Positions 42,607 through 51,521 of a DNA stretch of 64,000 nucleotides are shown piece after piece. Position numbers and translations under genes: made by a program. Positions within the stretch are counted from its first letter, which is position 1. Every line of letters starts with the position of its first letter. The notes beneath the pieces were generated by a model. It was not told the origin of the DNA. It ran no database searches and worked only from the letters and a program-made list of their open reading frames with translations. Origin of the DNA: Epilithonimonas mollis (GTDB lineage Bacteria; Bacteroidota; Bacteroidia; Flavobacteriales; Weeksellaceae); the NCBI RefSeq assembly GCF_900142325.1, contig NZ_FRAM01000003.1, forward strand, positions 186,001-250,000, read 5' to 3'.

Positions 42607-44034
42607 TTAATTCAGGCCATCAAAAGTCAATTGTTTGTAACCGAACATCTGTCGGTCTTTTATCATCTCCGAAACGCCTTGCGGAAGTTCTTCTTCCCAA
42701 CCCATTTCCTGCGTAACTATTTTTTTCAGGATCTCTCTGGAATAGATTTCCAGGAACTTCGGGTTGAAATCCGTGATGTCCACAATCCGTTTGTTGAGCT
42801 TAAAATATTTATACAATTCCTTCAGATTATCATTAACTTTCAGGTTGTCAGAAGTCAGCAATTCTCCGGTATTAGGATCTTTGTATGGATATAGATAAAC
42901 CCGCATATCTTTCTTGAAAAACTTCCCGAATGCTTCCAGAATTCCGCCAGGGAGATTCTTATAATACTCTTCATCAAAGACATCTAAAAGGTTATTAACA
43001 CCCATCGCCACACCGATATGCTGATTTGTAAATGTCGAAAAATAATCAACCATTCTGTAATATTCGGAGAAGTTGGAGATCATTACTGTATATCCCAATT
43101 TCCCGAGAATATCAACCCTGTCGAGGAAATCCCTTTCGTTGATATCACCATCTGCGCGCAGATTTGAAATCGTGATTTCAAAAAGGATCTGCGTGTTATC
43201 GCTGTCACAGGCATTATCCTGATTAAACATTTGTAATCCGTGCTCGAACATATCGATATTCACCCTTGTTACAGGACGGAAACTTCCCCTCACAGCAAAA
43301 ATATTCTTTTTGTAAAGAATGTCGGCAGGCAGCATATTATTTCCCTGAGAATTGAAAATCACAGCATCGGTCATCCCCAGTTTCACCAGCTGAAGACTCA
43401 TCAGACGATTGTCTACATACTGGAATGCTGGACCGCTGAAATCTATCATATCAATTTCCAGTCTGTCTGTGGACAGATCGTCATACAGAGATTCGATGAG
43501 AATTCTTGGATTATCTGCGTAGAAGTAAGCACCATAAATCAAATTAACACCAAGACTCCCGAGTGTTTCCTGCTGAAGTGTCGCATTTGTCTCCTTGAAC
43601 TTGACATGAATAACGATCTCGTTAAAATCTTCATTCTCATTATTCTGATATCGAATCCCTACCCAGCCATGGCCTTTTGAAGTTTTATCAAAATTGATCG
43701 TTGTAACGGTATTGGCATAGGAAAAGAATTTTTTTCCGGGATTTTTCTCTCTTGGAATTCTTTCTTCTATCAGCGCCATTTCATAACGCAACATCTTTCT
43801 GAGCCGGTTCTGCGTGACGTAACGGTTCTTCGCCTCCTTACCATAGATGGCATCTGAAAAGTCTTTGTCATAAGCAGACATCGCTTTTGCAATGGTCTGC
43901 GATGCACCGCCGGCACGAAAAAAATGGCGGACAGTTTCCTGGCCTGCACCGATTTCCGCAAAAGTTCCGTAGATAGAAGAATCGAGATTAATAGCTAAAG
44001 CTTTCTGTTTTGGGGTAAGTTTTGGCTTTATCAC
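42607..44034 (-). CDS. Conserved cytoplasmic protein of unknown function
   Basis: The protein has 475 residues with no signal peptide. It begins MIKPKLTPKQKALAINLDSS and contains TFAEIGAGQETVRHFFRAGG. I recall this as a widely conserved family that carries misleading labels (TonB receptor or nicotinate-nucleotide adenylyltransferase); neither fits, since there is no barrel, plug or HIGH motif. The start codon is a GTG at 44034. It is transcribed divergently from the MBL hydrolase gene with a 51-base shared upstream region. Confidence 0.75.
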   Translation of the reverse strand: MIKPKLTPKQKALAINLDSSIYGTFAEIGAGQETVRHFFRAGGASQTIAKAMSAYDKDFSDAIYGKEAKNRYVTQNRLRKMLRYEMALIEERIPREKNPGKKFFSYANTVTTINFDKTSKGHGWVGIRYQNNENEDFNEIVIHVKFKETNATLQQETLGSLGVNLIYGAYFYADNPRILIESLYDDLSTDRLEIDMIDFSGPAFQYVDNRLMSLQLVKLGMTDAVIFNSQGNNMLPADILYKKNIFAVRGSFRPVTRVNIDMFEHGLQMFNQDNACDSDNTQILFEITISNLRADGDINERDFLDRVDILGKLGYTVMISNFSEYYRMVDYFSTFTNQHIGVAMGVNNLLDVFDEEYYKNLPGGILEAFGKFFKKDMRVYLYPYKDPNTGELLTSDNLKVNDNLKELYKYFKLNKRIVDITDFNPKFLEIYSREILKKIVTQEMGWEEELPQGVSEMIKDRQMFGYKQLTFDGLN

Positions 44035-44085
44035 AAAGAATTAGATTTATTTTGTAAATTTACCAAAAACAGCGCAATTACGAAA

Positions 44086-44853
44086 ATGCTTTTGAAATTT
44101 TTAGGAACCGGAACATCACAGGGGATTCCCGTTATTGGCAGCCATCATCCGGTTTGCTTGTCGGATAATCCAAAAGATAAAAGACTGCGAACCTCAGCTT
44201 TGGTAACGACAGATTCCGGAAAAAAGATCCTGATAGACTGCGGTCCCGATTTTCGCCAGCAGATGCTGATGAATAAGGAAGAACAGATCGACGCGGTTCT
44301 GATTACCCATGAACATAACGATCATATTATCGGCCTGGACGACCTGCGACCTTTGATCTTCAAGAATAAAGCATCTATGACGATCTATTGTAATTTGCGG
44401 GTGGCTAATGAAATAAGGGAACGTTTTCCATATGCTTTTATTGAGCAACGATATCCTGGTGCGCCAAGTTTTGATCTTTTCGAAATTGATGATAAATTCA
44501 GGTTGTTCGATGAAATTGATATTATTCCTATCGATATCATCCATTCTGAAATTAATATTCTCGGATTCAAATTTAAGAATCTTGCTTATATTACCGATGC
44601 AAGCAAGATTGATGAAAAAGAGAAGGAAAAGCTTAAAAACCTTGATTTTTTTATCATCAACTGCCTCAGAAAAACCGAACCTCATCATTCACATTTTATT
44701 CTTCCACAGGTTTTGGAACTCGTGGAAGAGCTGAAACCAAAGAAAACTTACCTTATCCATATCAGTCATCATTTAGGTTTTCATGATGAAGTGGAACTTG
44801 AACTTCCTGATAATGTACACCTTGCTTTCGATGGATTGGAAATTGAATTTTAA
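44086..44853 (+). CDS. MBL-fold metallo-hydrolase (PhnP-like phosphodiesterase)
   Basis: The protein has 255 residues. The metallo-beta-lactamase metal motif is THEHNDHIIGLDDLR, with later ligands in ISHHLGFHDEVE. The start FLGTGTSQGIPVIGSHHPVC matches the PhnP/lipoate-synthase-neighbour group, whose members hydrolyse cyclic phosphodiesters such as phosphoribosyl 1,2-cyclic phosphate. No phn genes are near, so the physiological substrate is unknown. It is cytoplasmic. Confidence 0.88.
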   Translation: MLLKFLGTGTSQGIPVIGSHHPVCLSDNPKDKRLRTSALVTTDSGKKILIDCGPDFRQQMLMNKEEQIDAVLITHEHNDHIIGLDDLRPLIFKNKASMTIYCNLRVANEIRERFPYAFIEQRYPGAPSFDLFEIDDKFRLFDEIDIIPIDIIHSEINILGFKFKNLAYITDASKIDEKEKEKLKNLDFFIINCLRKTEPHHSHFILPQVLELVEELKPKKTYLIHISHHLGFHDEVELELPDNVHLAFDGLEIEF

Positions 44854-44900
44854 TTCTAAAAAAAGTTGAAAAAAATTTCCAGAATAATGATTTTTTGAAT

Positions 44901-44908
44901 TATATTTG
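44901..44908 (+). promoter_or_regulatory. TAnnTTTG -7 box for tRNA-Leu
   Basis: TATATTTG lies 18 bases before the first base of the tRNA. Confidence 0.65.
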
Positions 44909-44926
44909 CACACCAATTTAAAAGCA

Positions 44927-45006
44927 GCCCAGGTGGCGGAATTGGTAGACGCGCTGGTCTCAAACACCAGTTCTTAGGAGTACCGGTTCGATCCCGGTCC
45001 TGGGTA
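44927..45006 (+). tRNA. tRNA-Leu (anticodon CAA)
   Basis: The 80 bases fold as a class II tRNA: acceptor stem GCCCAGG with CCTGGGT (first pair G-U), D arm with GGTAG, anticodon stem CTGGT/ACCAG with loop CTCAAAC (anticodon 44961-44963, reading UUG), an 11-base variable arm typical of Leu, and T stem ACCGG/CCGGT with TTCGATC. Discriminator base A. The CCA end is not encoded. Confidence 0.96.
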
Positions 45007-45009
45007 CAG

Positions 45010-45046
45010 AAAATCCTCTGAAACTATTGTTATCAGAGGATTTTTA
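45010..45046 (+). terminator. Terminator of the tRNA-Leu transcript
   Basis: AAAATCCTCTGA (45010-45021) pairs with TCAGAGGATTTT (45033-45044), followed by T residues. Confidence 0.85.
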
Positions 45047-45090
45047 TTTTAAAGGGTAGTGAGTTAATAATGTTTAACAGACGAATTAGA

Positions 45091-45132
45091 AAAACTGCCC
45101 AATCAAAACATTGCGGTTGACAGAGCAGTTTT
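45091..45132 (-). terminator. Terminator at the end of the mannose PUL
   Basis: AAAACTGC (45091-45098) pairs with GCAGTTTT (45125-45132). On the minus strand the stem ends in five T. It lies 31 bases beyond the stop of the last PUL gene. Confidence 0.6.
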
Positions 45133-45162
45133 GAATTCTTTAAAATGAAATATCAGTTTATT

Positions 45163-45660
45163 TTACCTTCCAAAATCGTCCTGAACTCTTACGATGTCTT
45201 CCTCATCAGAAGGATTTGAATCATCTGTATGTTGCCAGATTTCTGCAACTATTCCCCAATTGTCTAGTCCGATCAAGCGGTGTCTTTCTTCCTGTTTCAG
45301 CCTGATCTGATTTTTTGGTCTATACTCCTTCATCTCACCTTCCTCGTCTGTATTGCTGATTTTGATGCCTACTATGCCTTCCAGCACTTGCCATATCTCA
45401 GCTCTCCTGTGATGATATTGCCAGCTTAGTCTGGCATTGGGAGCAACAATAAGAATTTTCGGGCTCAGTTTTCCTCCTATTTTCAAATTTTTAACATCAA
45501 TACCGTCAAAATATTGATCTGCAAATGCCTGTGCCTGGGTTTCATCAATAACAAAAAAACCGCCCCATGGTTTTTCGTCATTTTTCGCAGCAATATTAAA
45601 ACCTTGTGAGGAAAGTAATGTTTCCATTCTCTCGAAAATCTCTATTTTCTCTGTGTTCAT
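45163..45660 (-). CDS. Cupin-domain sugar-phosphate isomerase-like protein
   Basis: The protein has 165 residues and a single cupin barrel. KPWGGFFVIDE near residue 30 and SWQYHHRRAEIWQVLEG (metal-binding His cluster) at about 98-114 match the mannose-6-phosphate isomerase type II group. I recall relatives labelled phosphoheptose isomerase. A mannose-6-phosphate to fructose-6-phosphate role would fit its position as last gene of the mannoside locus, 62 bases after the GH92 gene; this is inference. Confidence 0.72.
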   Translation of the reverse strand: MNTEKIEIFERMETLLSSQGFNIAAKNDEKPWGGFFVIDETQAQAFADQYFDGIDVKNLKIGGKLSPKILIVAPNARLSWQYHHRRAEIWQVLEGIVGIKISNTDEEGEMKEYRPKNQIRLKQEERHRLIGLDNWGIVAEIWQHTDDSNPSDEEDIVRVQDDFGR

Positions 45661-45722
45661 AATTTTTTATTAAATCAATTTTATTAGATTGAAATTTCAC
45701 CTTTCAAAATAAACCACAATAT

Positions 45723-47990
45723 TTATTCCCTGGACATCGAATATGGAAAATCTTTTTCATCCGAACCTCGTTCCTTATTGGGCTTATCATTCATGTTAAA
45801 CTCAAGGATGCTTCCTTTGATCAGTTCCTTATGGCTTAACCAATTTTTTGAATACGGCTGCAAATTTACATTTAATGCTGTTACATAAATGTTTTTAAGG
45901 CTATTTTTCTGTGCTTTTATTTGGATCTTTTTTCCATTTTCCAAATGTATTGTTGCTTCCTTAAAAAGTGGAGTGCCTAAAACATACTGATCTGTTGCAG
46001 GTGTGACCGGATAAAATCCTAAAGCAGAGAAAACATACCATGCAGAAGTCTGTCCGTTATCCTCATCTCCACAATACCCGTCAGGTGTTGGCAAATATAA
46101 CTTATCCATCACCTGTCTAACCCAGTATTGTGTTTTGTAAGGCGAACCCGCATAGTTGTAGAGATAAATCATATGCTGTATCGGCTGATTTCCGTGGGCA
46201 TATTGACCCATATTCATAATCTGCATTTCTCGAATCTCATGGATCACTCCACCATAATAGCTGTCATCAAAAACAGGCGGTAGTAAAAAAACTTCATCTA
46301 ATCTGGCCTCAAAATTCTTTTTGCCTCCCATCAGTTTTGCCAATCCGTCCACATCCTGAAAGACCGACCAGCTATAATGCCAACTATTACCTTCTGTGAA
46401 TGCATCACCCCATTTGAACGGGTTAAAATTTTTCTGGAAACTTCCATCTTTATTTTTCCCACGCATTAAACCTGTTTCTTTATCAAAAAGATGTTTGTAA
46501 TTGTATGCTCTTTTTTTATAGATATCAATCTCTGCAGCAGGCTTGCCAAGTGCTCTTCCTAACTGGTAGATGGCAAAATCATCATAGGCATATTCCAAAG
46601 TTCTAGCCGCATTTTCATTAATTTTAACATTATAGGGAACATAGCCGAGTTTGTTATAATATTCTACACCTCTTCTTCCAACTGCATCCATTGGGCCTTC
46701 GTTGTTTGCTCCATGCAGGACTGCTGTCCAAAGGGTTTCTATATCATAACCACGCAATCCTTTTATGTACGCATCTGCTACGACAGAGGCAGAATTGTTA
46801 CCTATCATAATATTGGAATATCCCGGGCTGCTCCATTCCGGCAAGAAACCGCCCTCCTTGTAAGCATTCACTAAACCTTCCTGCATCTCTGAATTCATAC
46901 TCGGGTAGACCAGATTAAGAAAAGGATACAATGCACGGAAGGTATCCCAAAATCCCGTGCCAGCAAATATCTTTCCATCTTCTATCTTTCCGTTGTAAGG
47001 ACTCCAGTGTTTTATTTTGTTCTGTGCATCTATCTCGTATAGTTTCTGGGGAAAAAATAAGGTTCTATACATAGCGGAGTAAAAAGTTTTGACTTGTTGC
47101 TCTGTACCGCCCTTTACTTCAATTCTACTCAGATGTTTATTCCATATATCTTTGGCCTGGGTTTTTATCTCTTCAAAATTTTTATTTCCTATTTCCCTTT
47201 TAAGATTCAGTTCTGCCTGTTCAAAACTGATGAATGAAGAAGCTATCTTTGCATAAACAGATTCTTTATTTCTAAGTTTAAAACTTATAATCGCTCCCAC
47301 ATGGTCGCTCATAATCTCTAACTGGTCTTTTACAAAACGATCATCTTTCCAGCCTGTCGTAGCATCAAAACTTCTGTCGAACTGGATGATAAAATAATTT
47401 TTAAAATTCTCATATTTCCCTCTCGCATATTTCGTTGTGTAGCCAATAATTCTTCTTTCTTTTGGTAGAATTTTGATATAAGAGCCTTTATCCAAAGCAT
47501 CAATGACAACATAAGCACTATCGGTTTTAGGAAAATCAAATTTAAAAAATGCCGCTCTCTCAGTTGGTGTAAATTCTGTGGTTACATTGAAATCAGCCAA
47601 ATAAACGCTGTAATAATAAGGCTTTGCTACTTCGGCCTTATGACTGAACCAACTTGCCCGCTCATCTTCTTTGAATTTTATTTTGCCGATGCCTGGCATT
47701 ATTGCAAATGCTCCATAGTCATTCATCCAGGGAGACGGCTGATGTGTCTGTTTGAATCCGTTGATTTTATCTGCATCATAAGTATAAGCCCAACCATCGC
47801 CCATCTTGCCGGTCTGTGGAGTCCAGATGTTCATTCCCCAAGGAAGTCCTATTGCGGGATATGTATTCCCGTTTGAAAGAGAGGGCTTTGACTGGGTTCC
47901 CATTAATGGATTCACATAATCTGCAGGTAAAAATTCTTGGCCAAATAATAAACTGCTGAATAAAATAAAAGCTAAAAATATGGACTTCAT
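45723..47990 (-). CDS. GH92 alpha-mannosidase (second copy of the PUL)
   Basis: The protein has 755 residues with a signal peptide of 18 residues. The GH92 signature begins at VNPLMGTQSKPSLSNGNTYP and continues with WTPQTGKMGDGWAYTYD. The C-terminal catalytic half has GFWDTFRALYPF, GYCGDEDNGQTSAWYVFSALGFYPV and the calcium/sugar-binding loops of the family. GH92 enzymes are calcium-dependent inverting exo-alpha-mannosidases. The N-terminal motif differs clearly from the other GH92 here (GTGGHGHTFPG type), so the two probably cut different alpha linkages. It is probably periplasmic or outer-membrane bound. Confidence 0.92.
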   Translation of the reverse strand: MKSIFLAFILFSSLLFGQEFLPADYVNPLMGTQSKPSLSNGNTYPAIGLPWGMNIWTPQTGKMGDGWAYTYDADKINGFKQTHQPSPWMNDYGAFAIMPGIGKIKFKEDERASWFSHKAEVAKPYYYSVYLADFNVTTEFTPTERAAFFKFDFPKTDSAYVVIDALDKGSYIKILPKERRIIGYTTKYARGKYENFKNYFIIQFDRSFDATTGWKDDRFVKDQLEIMSDHVGAIISFKLRNKESVYAKIASSFISFEQAELNLKREIGNKNFEEIKTQAKDIWNKHLSRIEVKGGTEQQVKTFYSAMYRTLFFPQKLYEIDAQNKIKHWSPYNGKIEDGKIFAGTGFWDTFRALYPFLNLVYPSMNSEMQEGLVNAYKEGGFLPEWSSPGYSNIMIGNNSASVVADAYIKGLRGYDIETLWTAVLHGANNEGPMDAVGRRGVEYYNKLGYVPYNVKINENAARTLEYAYDDFAIYQLGRALGKPAAEIDIYKKRAYNYKHLFDKETGLMRGKNKDGSFQKNFNPFKWGDAFTEGNSWHYSWSVFQDVDGLAKLMGGKKNFEARLDEVFLLPPVFDDSYYGGVIHEIREMQIMNMGQYAHGNQPIQHMIYLYNYAGSPYKTQYWVRQVMDKLYLPTPDGYCGDEDNGQTSAWYVFSALGFYPVTPATDQYVLGTPLFKEATIHLENGKKIQIKAQKNSLKNIYVTALNVNLQPYSKNWLSHKELIKGSILEFNMNDKPNKERGSDEKDFPYSMSRE

Positions 47991-48061
47991 TATTTGATGT
48001 TAAAGGTTAGGATTAATTATATTCAAATCCTGAATTTATGATTTTTTTGAATACAATCTGT

Positions 48062-48928
48062 CTATTGATCTTTTACTTTTTTCAAAGCGTAACTTGCTGC
48101 TCCCAAAATAGCAGCATCTTCAAATATTTCTGAAATTTTCACTTGAAGAAAAATATTATTTTTGATTAAATTTTCATTAAATCTCTTCTCAAAATGAGGA
48201 TATGCTTTTGTGATATTTCCGCCAATAACTAAAACTTCAGGGTTGTATGGTTTAACATATTTTGCTATAAACTCGGCAAAAGAATCTGCAAATTCTTCAA
48301 ATATTCTGGATTGAATTTCTTTCGACTTCAACTGTAAATCTTTGCTTCCTGATATGGTTTTTCCTGTTAAATCTGCATATCGTTTAACAAACCATCTTGT
48401 AGCAAGATAATCTTCTGATATAGAGTCCTTCATAGGTTTATTCCAGAGATTTTCGTCTGTAGCAAAAGTCGAATTGAAAAATGTGGTGCCTAAACCTGTA
48501 CCCAGAGTCACTCCAAATATTTTTTGAAATCCACCGACACAGCCACCGTAAACTTCGCCTTCCAGAAACGCTACGGCATCATTTAAAAAATGAATTTGCT
48601 GAGTAGAAATACACAATCGTTTTGCCAGCTCTTCTTTTATATTAACTTTATAAATATCGATGAATTTTCCTTGCAGCATCAATGAAATGCCATTTTCATA
48701 ATCGAAAGATCCAGGCATTGCAATCCCAATCAAAAGATTATTAAAATTCAATTTTTTTGCTGCCTTCTCTATTGCAGAAACCCAGACAGAAAGTATTTTA
48801 TCTTGTTTATCTAATGAATCTACAGTATCCCTTACATAAGTGGATGAAATAACTTTACGATTCTTGGGATCCACTTGAGCCAAAGTGATATGTGAACCAC
48901 CAATATCTATTCCTATTATATTCTGCAT
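48062..48928 (-). CDS. ROK family sugar kinase lacking the zinc motif
   Basis: The protein has 288 residues from the ATG at 48928; a TTG 7 codons upstream is less likely. The phosphate-binding motif GIDIGGSHITLAQV and the catalytic Asp in FLNDAVAFLEGE are present, followed by GVTLGTGLGTTFF. The CxCGxxGCxE zinc-binding motif of classical ROK kinases is absent. The expected substrate is GlcNAc, glucosamine or mannose released by the PUL enzymes. It feeds either the NagB-LmbE fusion or the cupin isomerase. Confidence 0.85.
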   Translation of the reverse strand: MQNIIGIDIGGSHITLAQVDPKNRKVISSTYVRDTVDSLDKQDKILSVWVSAIEKAAKKLNFNNLLIGIAMPGSFDYENGISLMLQGKFIDIYKVNIKEELAKRLCISTQQIHFLNDAVAFLEGEVYGGCVGGFQKIFGVTLGTGLGTTFFNSTFATDENLWNKPMKDSISEDYLATRWFVKRYADLTGKTISGSKDLQLKSKEIQSRIFEEFADSFAEFIAKYVKPYNPEVLVIGGNITKAYPHFEKRFNENLIKNNIFLQVKISEIFEDAAILGAASYALKKVKDQ

Positions 48929-49053
48929 TATTTTAATATTATATACCAATCAATCCTATTTTTTGAAAATCAATTTATAAATATTAACCAACAAATATCG
49001 TTAGTTTAAAAAATTAAATTGACCGTTTTTAATTTAAACGACTCATAAATATT

Positions 49054-51378
49054 TTAAGGAATACCTTGCGTAGACCTCTCCAATTCCCTTGCAGATCGAA
49101 GAAACTCATCTACACTCATTTCTCTGAAAAACAGCAGTCCATGGGTTGCCCTCAGGCGGGGACTTTGATTATCATAGAAGTATGCTTTTCCCAATATCAG
49201 CTGGATATCCTGCAACTGCTCTACCCAAGTCTTGATAGATAAGTGACTGAACTTTCCATTATACCTGTAGCTCGGGAAAGAAGCTTCTACCTGACTAAGA
49301 TAAGAATTGGTAAAACTCTCGTCCATAGTGGTCATTGCATTCAGTGAAATCGGGAAAATATGGCTGGAATCTGCAACATGAAACTGATACCAAACATTTC
49401 TGTAACCCCATATCTTCAATTCTGACAGGTCTTTTTCCTTGGCCCATTCTCTCACAGCTTCAGCAATGGCCTGCAGAACTTTGTAATGTGTGTCCGGGCC
49501 ACTGCCTTCCGGATCAAAAGCCAGGCTGATGACTGTAGGATTAATCTCTCTTAACTGTTTCAAAATTGGCAAAACATCCCTTTCTTTAATTGGTTTTTCT
49601 GTAAAAATTGCTCCGGTGTAGAATCCTAACCGCAGATGATGAACATGATCGCCCATCACACCAAAATGTGCCCACACCAACTCTTCTTCATATTCCCGAA
49701 GCATACCTTTGAGGGTCTGAATTTTTGGTTCGGGATTTTGCCCTGTATAACTGCCTTTTATAGCAAAAATTATTTCCAGAATTTGATTTTCTAACTCTGT
49801 TCTATGATTAACATCCCAAAGTTCTGCAATATTCCTTACGATCCTGTGAGATAAAGCTCTGTTTCTCTGATAGGTATCTCTAGAAGCAATATGTATGAGA
49901 TAATGATAGACATCTTTATCTTTTTTGTTCCGGAATCCAGTTTCAAAAAAATCAGGATAAACCAACATTTGAATCTCTCCTTTTCTAATAAAAACAAGTG
50001 CGTCTTCCAAACTTTTTAATAGGAACTTGTTCGTTACAGCTGTAAAACCAGATGTAAGAACAGAATAATGAGACTGATTCGATTCATTTCTGGACTGATA
50101 GTTGATGTAAGGCAATAGTCCAAGAGAAATATCATCGTGATGAGGACCAGTATGATAAAACACTTCATTTTCTAGTTTTTCAATACCTTTAATAATTTTG
50201 CTCTCCATAGAATCCATAACACTTTTGACGGTATTTTCACCAAGGCCTGGAATTAGTTTTGTATAACAGTCATTCTGCAAATCCTGCAAGGTGAGGTGTT
50301 CTGCATATCTATTAAGCTTTTTTGTCAGTGCCATTACAGCTTTGTCTGTTTTGTCCTGATTCCATTTCCCAGAATTATAAAAATTATCAATACAATCCTT
50401 TAGCATACTTGCTGCGCCAGCAGTCAAATAAAATCTTCCGAAAGGAAGCTTCGCCAGGACAGACGCTGGATATAGATTAGAGGGAAAAAACTCCTGCGCA
50501 TCCTTTATCATAGGCGCTTTTGCTTCTCCTGCAGCAAAAATAATGGCAACAGCATCTTTATTATAAGTGATCGTTTCCAAGCCGATGGTGATTACCAGAC
50601 GTTCTTTGGAAACTTCTATACCACCAAGATCTCCGGCTGCAACCGCCTGTGTTTCAAAATTTGTAGCGGTGAGTCTGGTGGTGGAAAGTGCATCGGAACC
50701 CCGTGTGTTGAAAGCAATATGACCATCGGGACCTATACCGCCAAGGAAAAAACCAATGCCGCCTAAGTCACGGATTTTTTGTTCATAATCAGAACACCAT
50801 TGATCGATAAGAAAAATGGATTTCTGCTGAATTTCCTCAGTTATGTTTTTTGGTGTTTCATAACGTAGATTGAGGTTTACAATATTATCAGGGAAGACCT
50901 GTTGATAAGTTTTACCTTCTGCAAGAGGGATTTCGTCACAGTTAATAAGTATAGCCTTTTCCCGGTTCAACCCCAGTCCTTCTATATAATACTGGTTGAC
51001 ATAATGGAAAAAACTATTACCCTGAGTAGATTTTATTGGGTAAAACTCATCGATCTGAACAAAATGAAGCCCATCCAGAGCAGGCTTTTCATCAAAGATT
51101 ATCAAGTGTTTCTTTCTAATTTCTATGACATCATCTCTTTCCCAATTCTGCAAAATATGTTTGGTCCAGGAAATAAAATATTCTGGAGTTTTTCCTGTTG
51201 GCAGACTTATGACACCATTTGGATTTTCATGAGCCCATTCCAGAAAACGCAACGCAGTAAGTAAACCTAGATTAGGAAAATTATCTACAACTATGTAAGG
51301 AACGTTGGTTCTGTTTTTTCTCTCAATATTATCAAAAAAAGATTTTTCTACCGGTGTAAAGTTTTTTAACTTTTTCAT
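49054..51378 (-). CDS. nagB: NagB-LmbE fusion: glucosamine-6-phosphate deaminase with PIG-L deacetylase-like domain
   Basis: The protein has 774 residues, three times a normal NagB. Residues about 25-330 form the deaminase/isomerase domain (SLPTGKTPEYF at 58-68, QIDEFYP at 108-114, GGIGPDGHIAFN at 213-224). From about residue 400 a PIG-L/LmbE domain starts with HTGPHHDDISLG (409-420), the zinc-binding HxxDD motif of N-acetylglucosamine deacetylases. One polypeptide may thus remove acetate from GlcNAc-6-phosphate and then deaminate it to fructose-6-phosphate. No separate nagA is present here. Similar fused forms exist in Bacteroides. Cytoplasmic. Confidence 0.88.
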   Translation of the reverse strand: MKKLKNFTPVEKSFFDNIERKNRTNVPYIVVDNFPNLGLLTALRFLEWAHENPNGVISLPTGKTPEYFISWTKHILQNWERDDVIEIRKKHLIIFDEKPALDGLHFVQIDEFYPIKSTQGNSFFHYVNQYYIEGLGLNREKAILINCDEIPLAEGKTYQQVFPDNIVNLNLRYETPKNITEEIQQKSIFLIDQWCSDYEQKIRDLGGIGFFLGGIGPDGHIAFNTRGSDALSTTRLTATNFETQAVAAGDLGGIEVSKERLVITIGLETITYNKDAVAIIFAAGEAKAPMIKDAQEFFPSNLYPASVLAKLPFGRFYLTAGAASMLKDCIDNFYNSGKWNQDKTDKAVMALTKKLNRYAEHLTLQDLQNDCYTKLIPGLGENTVKSVMDSMESKIIKGIEKLENEVFYHTGPHHDDISLGLLPYINYQSRNESNQSHYSVLTSGFTAVTNKFLLKSLEDALVFIRKGEIQMLVYPDFFETGFRNKKDKDVYHYLIHIASRDTYQRNRALSHRIVRNIAELWDVNHRTELENQILEIIFAIKGSYTGQNPEPKIQTLKGMLREYEEELVWAHFGVMGDHVHHLRLGFYTGAIFTEKPIKERDVLPILKQLREINPTVISLAFDPEGSGPDTHYKVLQAIAEAVREWAKEKDLSELKIWGYRNVWYQFHVADSSHIFPISLNAMTTMDESFTNSYLSQVEASFPSYRYNGKFSHLSIKTWVEQLQDIQLILGKAYFYDNQSPRLRATHGLLFFREMSVDEFLRSARELERSTQGIP

Positions 51379-51521
51379 TTTTCAAGAGTTATTAAATGTA
51401 TCAGTTATTAGCCCGGCCAAATATTTATTTTTTAGCATGACTTTCCATATAGCCCATTTGGAAACCTATAAATAAATTCCGATAAAATGCTTATCATTTA
51501 AATTTTATGAGATTATCAAGT

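Noticed and set aside
42607-44034. TonB receptor or nicotinate-nucleotide adenylyltransferase
   Set aside because: No signal peptide, plug, barrel or HIGH-type nucleotidyltransferase motif is visible. These labels seem to be inherited errors.
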